Below, piece after piece: positions 49,152 to 58,862 of a stretch of 64,000 nt of DNA. The DNA is from Hyalella azteca (taxonomy: Eukaryota; Arthropoda; Malacostraca; Amphipoda; Hyalellidae). Each line of letters starts with the position of its first letter. The first letter of the stretch is position 1. Under the pieces are notes generated by a model. That model saw nothing but the letters and a program-made list of their open reading frames with translations. It had not been told where the DNA came from and made no database searches. Location: NCBI RefSeq assembly GCF_000764305.2, contig NW_025945896.1, positions 1 to 64,000 on the forward strand, read 5' to 3'. The position numbers and the translations under genes are program-made.

Positions 49152-52100
49152 GAAGTGTTTCTATTGCACAGGATACAGCAGCTGCAGCTCCTAGGTCGCG
49201 AGACTCGCTGGCAGCAACACCAGGACAAACTCTGGCGACAACTTGAGGCTGAAATTAACTTGCATCGCCACAAGACCGTTGTACGAGCCTGTCGAGCCAA
49301 CATACCGGCACATAACGGCATGCAGGTGAGTTGTACGAGCCTGCCGAGCCAACATACCGGCACATAACGGCATGCAGGTGAGTTATCGGGCCTGCCGAGC
49401 CAACATACCGGCACATAACGGCATGCAGGTGAGTTGTACGAGCATGCCGAGCCAACATACCGGCACATAACGGCATGCAGGTGAGTTGTACGAGCCTGCC
49501 GAGCCAACATACCGGCACATACCGGCATGCAGGTGAGTTATCGAGCCTGCCGAGCCAACATACCGGCACATAACGGCATGCAGGTGAATTAGGCTAGTTT
49601 GTTCAACGCTCACAGAATAAACATTAGTTTGTTGAACAAACGCTACTTAATTCGACGCACACACTTCTGACGTAGGTTGGACGTGGCTTGATCCTTTTAC
49701 ATTTAAATGCATCTATCTCTGGAAGAATCAAAACAAATCGGCCATTTTGCGAGAAACTTACTGTTCTTTTATTTTATACTTATGAAGGCATTCACCTCTG
49801 TCAGGTGAAATTTAATGCGTGTCATTCCATTAACGTATTTATTTTTATTTAACTGCAACGGTAAATGCAACCTCATTACAATATTTTTATAATGAACCAC
49901 ATACACAATATTTTTACTAGATTATATCCGTCGGAATTTTGTTTTTAAATGATTCAGTGTGAACTCATTTATGTTTTAAATGATTCAGTGTGAACTCATT
50001 TATGGTTCTCCACGACAGACAGAGGTGATGGTTTCTGGTAGCCAAGTACCGGCAGAAGGAGAGGAGATAACCGCGCTGCCACTCGACATCCATCTCCGGC
50101 CCTCGCCCCAGCACTACTCGCGTACGGTCTGCATTCGCAAGAAACTCAACCAGAGCCTCGGCATGTCTGTTACGGTAATAGACTATTGATTAATATACCA
50201 ATTATTCTGATCAATACACATTGTTTCTGTTGATATAATGCCAATTATTCTGATCAATACACATTGTTTCTGTTGCTTGTCTTCAGTTCAGCAGTGTCGG
50301 AGCTTTATGCTAGTGGTATTGTAGGATTTTTTCCCTGTAGAGTTTTTCAATTGCAAGTATTTTGTTTCAATAGTTATTATCATTTACTCGGTCCAAGTTG
50401 CAATTCATAATTATTTTACGTCTTTTTTAATCGTCATACCGCATTACAACGACCTTTTTTATTGGTGCGTTTGTAAAGTCGGTTCAAACCTGTTATACTC
50501 AAAATTTGAGGTTTTAAGTTTGAATTATTACTTTTGTTTTATATCGTACCTTGGCAGGCTTTTAACTTTGTTAAGATTGAAAATGCACACTAGGACAAAT
50601 TGTCATTAATAAATTTTTTGAGGGCGGTAATTTTGCTTTGAATTCAGCATAATGTAGTTTTGATATATTTATTGCTTCAGTGACAATGCTCAGGAAATTA
50701 ACGAGAGAAGTCAATGAAAATTGTATTGTAACCCTGTATTATTGATACCTCATTGTACCCAGGGTGGCATAATCCTGTATCACTGATACCTCTTTATACC
50801 CTGGGTGGCATAACCCTGTATTGCTGATACCTCATCATACCCAGGGTGGCATAACCCTGTATTGCTGATACCTCATCATACCCAGGGTGGCATAACCCTG
50901 TATTGCTGATACCTCATCATACCCAGGGTGGCATAACCCTGTATTGCTGATACCTCATCATACCCAGGGTGGCATAACCCTGTATTGCTGATACCTCATC
51001 ATACCCAGGGTGGCATAACCCTGTATTATTGATACCTNCAACGCTGTACGTTCCGACAGGTCTTAACACGATCTGAACGCTGCACGTTCCGACAGGTCTT
51101 AACACGATCTCAACGTTGTACCTTCCGACAGGTCTTAACACGATCTCAACGCTGTACCTTCCGACAGGTCTTAACACGATCTCAACGCTGTACGTTCCGA
51201 CAGGCCTTAACACGATCTGAACGCTGTACGTTCCGACAGGTCTTGACACGATCTGAACGCTCTACGTTCCGACAGGTCTTAACACGATCTGAACGCTGTA
51301 CGTTCGCACAGGTCTTGACTCGACTCACCGGTGGCTTGAAGGGTCTTTTTTCCGGACAAATTCTGCGATTTAGTTTTTTCAATTGCGTTGGTCGACTAAA
51401 ATTTTTAAGATCGATGGTTCCTTACTAAATTATAAAAATTACGGGAAAAAAGGATAATTGAATTTCTTCACTGGAAAGTACAAATTTACTAGTATATATT
51501 AAATTATAGGCATTTTTGTCAGCGGACTTGGCCTCTTTTAGGCCATCTGGCAGCCCTGCCGGTCCGTGCCGCACTCAAAGTGTTAAATCAAGAGGAAAAC
51601 TCTTGAATGGAGAACGTGATTATCGTGTTAAAGTCATGCGCTTTTGTGAGGCTATCAGCGCTGAATATATAGCATGTTACCAGTAGCATTCTGCATTATT
51701 CGTTGCTACAGGCACAGTTTTTGCTCATTGTGTATTCTATGTAAACTGTATCATATTTGTCTTGCGAGCACGGATAGCGTTTTGAGCCAGGTAATGCCAG
51801 GTGTTATTGTTATTTCAACTTACGGAATTTTGCCGGTACAGAACAAAACGTGCGTTTAAAGTGAGATATTCGTTCCATTGACGAGCTTGACACCATTGCA
51901 TCTGTGGTATTGCCTTTTTGAATAAAGCTTCAACAGCGTAATGATACTTACGAAAGCTTAACAAACACTAAACAGTATTATAGTGAATATCTAACAGTAC
52001 TACTTTGAGTAATTAACAGTACTACCGTGCATATTCAATTGTCCTATAGCGACTATCTAACAATACTACCGTGAATGTATAACAATATTACCGTGAATAT

Positions 52101-55100
52101 ATAACAATATCACCCTGAATATATAACAATATTTCCTTTAATATATAACAGTACCGGTACTACAGTAAATATGCAATTTTTACAGTAAATATGCAGTTAA
52201 AACGGATTCGTGTAGAAGATAAATTCATTTCAATGTCTGCTTCTTGTGTTCGGAATTTTCACTGTTCCCTTTACCACGTTTTACTGATTTGCAGATTTTC
52301 AGATGTTTCATAACTATTTTCATCTGAAAATTTTCATAACTATTAGGCTCAAACTAGACCCTATTTAGGCAAGGGTCTTAACGTGGTTAAGACCTCCGAT
52401 ATATCGAACATTTTCAATGAACCACTATCCAGTGCTCCTATTAGAATAAATTATGAGTTATGTTGTTATGTTAGATGAGCCACAGCGCTGCAGTGGCGCT
52501 GCTGTCGCGGCCTGCAGAGGAGGTGACGCTGCAGCTGCTCTTCGTGCCTCCTGAGGGCGACGACGCCAGCACTCTTGCTGATGACCCCTTCGCTTTCAAG
52601 TCAGTTCCTGCACTGCAATCTTAGAAGGAAATAATTATTATAATTTCAATAGTTCCTGCACTGCGATATTAAAAAGAAAAAAATATAACTCAGTACTCAC
52701 TGCAGTGAGTGACAGAGAGCGCATTTTCTCGTCGACGAAAACTTGAGGTCACGGACGGACGGACAGACAGACAGACGGACATGGCGAGCACAATAGTGCA
52801 TTTTTTCCATAAATGAGAAAATGCGCTAAAAATACCAAAAATTTCAAATTCATGTTCGTTCGAGGTAATAAACTGATTGTTATTACCTCAGACGTTAACT
52901 GATTGAGATTTATTGGTGATGCGAGTTATTGGTGATGTGACACGGATTTCATTCAAGTATTCTATTTCATATAACACGGATTTCATTCAAGTATTCAGAT
53001 ATCGTTATTGAAGTTGGACTGTAGTGAGGATTAAGTTCAAGGTTTATGCCTTGCGCAAAATAATGTTCAGCGATCGAAATGTTCGTATGTTATTTCATCA
53101 CTTCGAGACATTTTTTGATGACCACGTCACACTGACGTGCAGGTATCGCATGTTTGACGATGACGTGGCGAGAGTTTTTGATGACCATGCCACACTGACG
53201 TGCAGGTATCGCATGTTTGACGATGACGTGGTAAGCGTGGCAAGCAGCAACGGAAGCGTCCTGCCGTTACGGTTCGCCCTGCCACCGCCTGCCACCGACA
53301 GCCTCTCCAGGGCCTCCGTCGAGTCCATCCGCGGTTCTTGCGACAACCTCGTCGCCGAGGAGACCTTCTCGCAGGAGTGAGTAACAGTGGCGTCTAGGTT
53401 TATGATTCTGAATTAATTACATAGAAATATTAAATATATTACTATTATTATTTTAATTTTATTATATATTTATATTATATTTTATATATTTTATGAACTA
53501 TTTATATATACAATATATATCATAATATATTTATAATTATTTTCAGACTTATATTATAATTTAATGTTAAAATTATATTCATGTCTGAAGGTGAATGTCG
53601 CCACCTTGAAAAGAACAACAGTAGTCAGTCTCCGTCCGACTTCTAGTATTTTTGTTTCTTGCACTAGAACCTTGTAGTCGAGTTTCGATATTCAGAGTGA
53701 AGAAATTGGGTTCTTCACTTGGGTTCTTCCCCAAATCAAGTTCGCCAGCAATTACCACCATACGCTTTATAACGATGTCGCTGCCATGATGAGTCAAAAT
53801 AATCAGAATTACTAACGGTCGTCGAAGATGGTAAAAAATAATCTGTGGAACCCTGAGCAGTGCAGGGTAATTTTTATTCCTAGTAATCGGAAAAATATAT
53901 CAAATAGCATGGAGATCGTGAGGGGAACTTCTGTGAAGGTTGGTTTAGTCTCTATATGTTTCATTCAATTCCTTTTTTCTCATGCGTGATATTCAAGATG
54001 CGTGATCCTTCTGGAATTGTGAAATTTGGGTCAAAATTCATCCATTCATTAATGGAGATATAGATGTATTAAAGTTGTTTTTCAAATTAAAGCCATACAT
54101 GACATTAGGCTCACCGAGCTCGTTAAGTTTCTTTCATAGTTTTTTCCAAGGTTCTCGAGCTGTTAATTTATTTTTTGCGCATGTTCTCATTTATGGAAAG
54201 AAGGCGCTGTTGTGCGCTCGTCATGTCCGTCCGTCCGTCTGTCTGTCCATGACTTCACAGACGGACGAGAAAATGCGCTCTCTGTCACTCACTGCAGTGA
54301 GTACTGATCTATTTTTTTACATTTTCATTCTTCGCTAAATTAGCTGACATTATTAGACATTATCACGTATTTTTAGGTCTGGGGATATTCCACAAGTCGT
54401 GGACGACACCGCCACCGAAGATTGTGATGTGCATCGCGACCCAAGCTTGAACGCTGAAGTTGAGCTGAAAAATTCATCACTTTCCCCAAGCAGAACAGAC
54501 GACGACTTCGCTAACCTCAGAACTCCCGAGCTTTGTCATCCCGTACCTCGGTCCAGCCGCAGTTATTCTCTCAACAACGAGTCGAGAAAAATCGATCCTC
54601 GTACGATTCCCTTGACCAGCATCTCCGTTCCCGGTGATCAATCCAAGCTGAGCTCAAGTCCACCCACTCCCGTCCACAGGAAACTCTCTTCTTCGTCTAA
54701 CGCAGGAGGAAACAACTCACGTCACAAGACGTCGTTCTCCAGAAACGTCCCCGGGACGATTGTGGTCTCCGGTGATCGTCAGGAAACAACTTTACGCCAG
54801 GAGAACAGATTTCTGTTGAAGCAATCATCACCTACGCCAAACTCTCCGAGTTTTATGACTCCTCTGCAAGAATTGGAGCACAAAATGACAACTCTGTGAG
54901 TACGAAGATTAAAATATACATTTCATAAAATATTGAGATTAATTTACTTTCTGTTCAGCAATTTCCAACAATAAATTACAGTTTCCCTACGAAACCCTAT
55001 GAAAACAATTACTGTGTTTGTTATTAGGGTTTCATTTATGTTATTGATAAGATAGTTTTTACTGTCTAAAAATTTTGTATTAACGTCTAATATTTCATCT

Positions 55101-56059
55101 CTTCGTGTAGGTAATGCCTTTGGACACGAAACTTTGAGGTTGGTACGTAAAAATTTTCTATCGTGGCGACAAACCAGCTTGCGTATCACAAGTTTTATTA
55201 AGTTGTCTGTGACTATTTCTCTCCATGTTTGAACGCTTCATGCACGAAGAAAGCTTCATTTGTATTCTTATGAATTTACTTTTGTTGATTCATTATTCAC
55301 TGGACATTTCGTGTATCATCATATTACTCAATACTACTGATGTTTTACAATATTTTGGGTCCAATGTACGGGAACTAATAGTACAATTCAGTTCTAGAAA
55401 ACACCGGGCTGTGCGTTTAGTATTGCATCTCTCTCGTGATCTTCTAATATCATTAGGGTGGATCGCTGACATCTATCATGCACTCAAAACATCATACTTT
55501 CGTTTCTTGATTTTATAAAATATAATTCATGGATTTGTGGCAAATTTCGCCTCGCCCAGTTATTTTCTATAGCATGATTACAAGAGTTATAGTCTTGAGC
55601 GTATTCACAAATTTGACCGTCTCATTTTCTGCCTTTCTTATTATAGATATTATTGTATGCTAAACCGTTTGACGGGAATGCAAAATATTTGGTGGAAACA
55701 TACTGATTAATGAACTGATTGTTTTTGTTTGACGCTTCCTTCAGATTTTTATATTGATTTCCACGGTCGTTGCATTGCATCTCACGCTTCCATAGCTTTA
55801 CGATCTTGGTTATTTTCTTGGAGTTTGTCCAGCTACTGCTACCCTTAGTGTTAATCATTGACTTATACTATTTTTTATTAGTATATGTATCACTAATAAG
55901 CCTTTTTGTAGTTACCGTTTAAGTATTTTTATAACTTGTTTCATACATGGTATGCTATTTTTTAGCGGTGTGGGAGCGAGCTGTCCAGATGATGAGGCGA
56001 GACGGGAGGTTGATGACAGCGATACTGACGGAAACTTCGTCTTCAACGGGAATTATTGA
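49152..56059 (+). CDS. PDZ-domain protein, partial gene model
   Basis: Supported exons: 49152-49325, 50019-50174, 52475-52599, 53206-53376 (or from 53143), 54377-54895 and 55966-56059 (TGA). Exon 1 encodes a basic amphipathic helix ([19 protein letters not shown]). Exon 2 ends in [17 protein letters not shown], the first PDZ strand and its carboxylate-binding LGMS loop. The exon from 52475 begins [10 protein letters not shown], the second PDZ helix, followed by the last strand ([10 protein letters not shown]). The central PDZ part (about 45 residues) is not found between 50174 and 52475. Downstream exons encode an acidic and Ser-rich tail ending FVFNGNY. The 5' end is also missing. PDZ domains bind C-terminal peptides of partner proteins, so a scaffold role is likely; the specific orthologue is not recognised. 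Confidence 0.72.
49280..49583. repeat. 51/52-bp minisatellite copying an exon end and its 5' splice site
   Basis: The last 46 bases of the PDZ-gene exon plus the first 6 intron bases (GTGAGT) form the repeat unit. The CAG-GTGAGT junction recurs with GT at 49326, 49378, 49429, 49481 and 49533, and as CAG-GTGAAT at 49584. Spacings are 52, 51, 52, 52 and 51. Reading past the first junction in the exon frame reaches a stop at 49365-49367. Confidence 0.95.
49943..50004. repeat. 31-bp perfect tandem duplication before a 3' splice site
   Basis: Two exact copies of a 31-bp unit containing AATGATTCAGTGTGAACTCA end 14 bases upstream of the exon starting at 50019, probably covering the branch-point region. 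Confidence 0.93.
50198..50276. repeat. 43-bp tandem duplication after a 5' splice site
   Basis: Copies start at 50198 and 50241 and share CCAATTATTCTGATCAATAC followed by ACATTGTTTCTGTTG; the second copy is incomplete. It begins 23 bases into the intron that follows the exon 50019-50174. Confidence 0.9.
50730..51037. repeat. 41-bp minisatellite
   Basis: About seven to eight copies of a 41-bp unit containing CCCAGGGTGGCATAACCCTG. The last five copies are nearly identical; the first two are more divergent. It ends directly at the ambiguous base 51038. Confidence 0.95.
51038..51038. other. Unresolved base (N), probable assembly junction
   Basis: The only N in the window sits exactly between two unrelated minisatellites inside the intron where the missing PDZ exon is expected, so sequence has probably been collapsed or lost here. 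Confidence 0.8.
51039..51314. repeat. 36-bp minisatellite
   Basis: About seven to eight copies of a 36-bp unit containing GTTCCGACAGGTCTTAACAC, unrelated to the array on the other side of the N at 51038. Because 36 is a multiple of three, a repetitive open frame crosses it on both strands; this is not evidence of coding. Confidence 0.94.
52010..52195. repeat. Degenerate AT-rich array of about 20-bp units
   Basis: Repeats related to GAATATATAACAATATTACC, with units varying between about 18 and 36 bp. Intronic, about 280 bases upstream of the exon at 52475. Confidence 0.8.
52691..52826 (+). repeat. Dispersed repeat, copy A of an intronic inverted pair
   Basis: Begins CAGTACTCACTGCAGTGAG, contains GAGAGCGCATTTTCTCGTC, a GGACGGACAGACAGACGGAC stretch, and ends CATAAATGAGAAAATGCGC. 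The same sequence occurs in reverse orientation at 54177-54306. The two copies lie in the introns on either side of the exon 53206-53376. Confidence 0.88.
53117..53242 (+). repeat. 63-bp in-frame duplication of a 3' splice site and exon start
   Basis: Copies are 53117-53179 and 53180-53242, differing at few positions. Each contains ACTGACGTGCAG followed by GTATCGCATGTTTGACGATG, that is the acceptor and first bases of the PDZ-gene exon. Both acceptors (exon starts 53143 and 53206) keep the reading frame and no stop lies between them. Using the first adds 21 residues. Confidence 0.93.
53425..53550. repeat. AT-only low-complexity tract
   Basis: TATATTTTATATATT-type sequence just downstream of the exon ending at 53376. 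Intronic, no coding potential. Confidence 0.85.
54177..54306 (-). repeat. Dispersed repeat, copy B of an intronic inverted pair
   Basis: Reverse-complement copy of 52691-52826, with the (GTCC)n stretch at 54226-54248 and the palindromic end CACTGCAGTGAGTACTG at 54290-54306. It lacks part of the middle section. It is in the intron before the exon that starts at 54377. Confidence 0.88.
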
Positions 56060-56579
56060 GCCCGTCCATTGTCATCTTAACTTGCTTTATGTTGATTGAA
56101 TTAGGATTTGAAGTCAACACATCATGTACCATAGGCCTCCGGAAATATACACAATATAGCACTCGTACTTAATATTTTTCTTTAGATGCGTTTATTATTC
56201 ATCATTGCTGAATGGTTTAAAACTTTCATTAATTTATGCAATTCAACGTTGTGAAATTATTGGTTCAATATTTTTTCATTTACTTTCAAAATATTATTCT
56301 TCTAAGTGGAAATAACTGTATCCAACTACGTGCTTCCGTGCGAGATAGAAAGCGTAATATTTGAATAAAAGTTTCTTTTTTTCGAGGCTCACTCAATAAT
56401 TCGGGCTGTAAACTTTACAAAAGTATTATTTATGGGACCAGACTTAATACATGGTTAATTGTTAACAATGCAAAGGCTGCATGGGCTCTCGTTCTCTAAG
56501 TGGTTGCCTTCAAGCATCAGTACGAATAGGACCGCGCTGCTCGTTTATGTTCTCGCATTATAGCATAGCATAGCATAAC
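56060..56579. other. 3' flank of the PDZ gene
   Basis: Presumed 3' untranslated region with AATAAA near 56363, then AT-rich DNA and a short (TAGCA)n-like run at 56558-56580 that probably is the tail of the adjoining minus-strand SINE. Confidence 0.55.
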
Positions 56580-56812
56580 ATAGCGGTTTCAGCGTTTAGT
56601 AGGCCGTAGGCCTGTCGCAGATTCTTAACATCGCAGAACATTCACAGCTTGTTGCGGTCTTGAACTCGCAACTCACTGCTACAATTCTGCTGTGCTTAAC
56701 CGCCCGGCCTCCTTGCCGATTCTGACCAGAAACTGGCGCACAGAGCTGGGATCGAACCCGCACCTCTCTGCTCCAACCATGGTACTCTGAACTTTAACCA
56801 CTGGGCCACTGT
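56580..56812 (-). mobile_element. tRNA-derived SINE, copy 2
   Basis: Same structure and length as the copy at 31590-31823: minus-strand A-box-like GGCCCAGTGGTTAAAG, B box GGGTTCGATCCCAG, internal CAAGGAGGCCGGGCGGTTAA, and a tail of TAGCA/TATGC-type repeats. The two copies differ at scattered positions, showing independent decay. Confidence 0.85.
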
Positions 56813-58735
56813 GGTTACATATTGTTGGGCTCGTGAAATATTAGAAACACAGAGGCTTCCGTTTATGGTATTAGCGTTCTTATTGTTGAAAATCAACCAC
56901 TTTTCGAAACCATGGATACAAAGTACGAGTTAAAGATGTGGTTTGCAGCTAAACGTTTGTTTGGACCTCTCAGGCTGCATCAAATGGCTCGATCATGTAA
57001 TGTGACTGTAAATTTTAATGAGACTATAATCTTATCTGAACTCTTGTACTCATACGGTTATCTTCCTGTTTGGAAGATAGGACAGAATTAACACAGAATT
57101 TAAACAGACACAAGAATTAACTTTTAAATTTAATTTCAGAATTAAATTTTAAATCAGTACGAATGGGAACAGGTATTCATTGCAGGATTGAACAGAACTC
57201 TTTCGAAAATTATCGAACTTAATATTGTTTATTTGAAGGTTTGAATATTTAACGTTATGTTTGAAGAGATTTTTAACCACCTCGCATGAAGAGAGGCGTG
57301 ACTTTAGAAGGACGTGTTGACGGTACTAATCATTTGGCTGAGGTGGTGTGATAGTTTGGTTCAAATCAGAACAGGTTCTGAACCAGATTCATGTAGACGT
57401 GATTTCCTGTTGTAACAAGAGATTTAATTCCCATTCCATTCATGCATTTCATAGGTTTATAATGAAATTGTCATGTTGATAAAGTTTATTTATGTGTCAT
57501 GTTGATAAAGCTACCGTAATCAATTTCACTGCATTAGAAAAGCCTGTTAAATTGCGCTTGTTGGAAGTAGCTTCGATTAGCCACTTCTACAGAGTTATTT
57601 ATGATGACCAATAATAATTATAATGAGCTGAAACTTTCATTAAAGGCATAACGCGAGGGAGGATATAGTTTGGAGTGGTCGCTTATCCTACATATTTTAC
57701 TCAATAATGAATGTCCACTGCGATAATTTGTCAACTTCATTTGTGTGTTAACAACTTTTTTTGATTGTGCAAATGCTTATCGTTATTCATACCGATTAGT
57801 ATTACAGGTATTAATTAAGCTACTTGGGAATATTTTGTTTGATGGTTTCATTTATTGCGTATGAATTGTTTTTGTTCTATGTATTTTATCACGAGTGTTT
57901 GATGTTAACTTAATTCAATTGTTTTATTTAATTTGATATTCGTATTAAGATGATTTTTCGACTCGGTGTTGCTTCAGGCAGACTTTGGTCTTCTAATTGA
58001 GATTGCTTTAATGATTTGCGTGCGACAGTATGTCACGAGAAAATCCCTTTAGCGGGAAGTAATTTTAATAAATTTCCCTTAACTAAACATTCCACGCTCA
58101 ACATTTCCCAAAATTTGATGTTTTCAAGTGTACTGAAATTTAGTCAATTAAAGTAGAAAGTCCGCGTATTGCCCGAAACTCTCATCTTCCCCCGGACTCC
58201 GTCAAGCATTAGTGTCCATCTTTGTTATTGACACACATGAATAATTTGAAATTGAATACCAAGACGATTTTTGTGTAAGGATTAGTATTTTAATTACAAA
58301 CTGTATGCGATTTTTTATTACAAATATACACCAGAATTACAATGAGGATGTAATGAAACAACAAATCCTGTAACCCGTGTAAAATATCATCATGGTTAAA
58401 AACTATAGTGACTAAACTGGCAGCAAATATTCGCAAGGCTACTCTGACATCATGTTATTTATATTTTCAAATTTAAAAGTATATGGCACCTCATGCAATG
58501 CTATCATCTGTAGCACACTTTCTTTGTGAATTTGAATTTTTTTCTTACTGTTGCCGTGTAAAATTTATCCACAAAGCCTTCTAATTTGAATTCTTACATC
58601 GAACTTCCGCTCACGCTGAATGAGAATTCAAAGTTTGATGGCCTCGATTTTCCTATACCGGAGAGTAAGTCAAGAAAATATTTTCTCCCAATTACCTTGG
58701 GAGCCATTCGGCCAAACTGACATTTTTCTGGGTAT
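56813..58735. other. Gene-free AT-rich DNA
   Basis: No open frame or exon worth reporting. A 24-bp-scale duplication at about 57473-57508 contains GTGTCATGTTGATAAAG twice. Confidence 0.55.
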
Positions 58736-58737
58736 TT

Positions 58738-58862
58738 TGTTCAGGATATTGTACAGGATATTGTTCAGGATATTGTTCAGGATATTGCTCAGGATATTGT
58801 TCAGGATATTGTACAGGATATTGTTCAGGATATTGTTCGGGATATTGTATAGAATAATGTTC
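58738..58862. repeat. 12-bp minisatellite (TTCAGGATATTG)
   Basis: About ten copies of TTCAGGATATTG with single-base variants (TACAGG, CTCAGG, TTCGGG). The unit is four codons long, so open frames run through on both strands (ILFR or QYPE repeats); I treat them as artefacts. Confidence 0.92.

Noticed and set aside
49124..49613. Cys-rich open frames of up to 134 codons on the minus strand
   Set aside because: They are translations of the 51/52-bp minisatellite; the + strand holds the real exon and splice junction.
50917..51249. 110-codon minus-strand open frame with repeated [12 protein letters not shown]
   Set aside because: Product of the 36-bp array and the neighbouring 41-bp array, crossing the ambiguous base.
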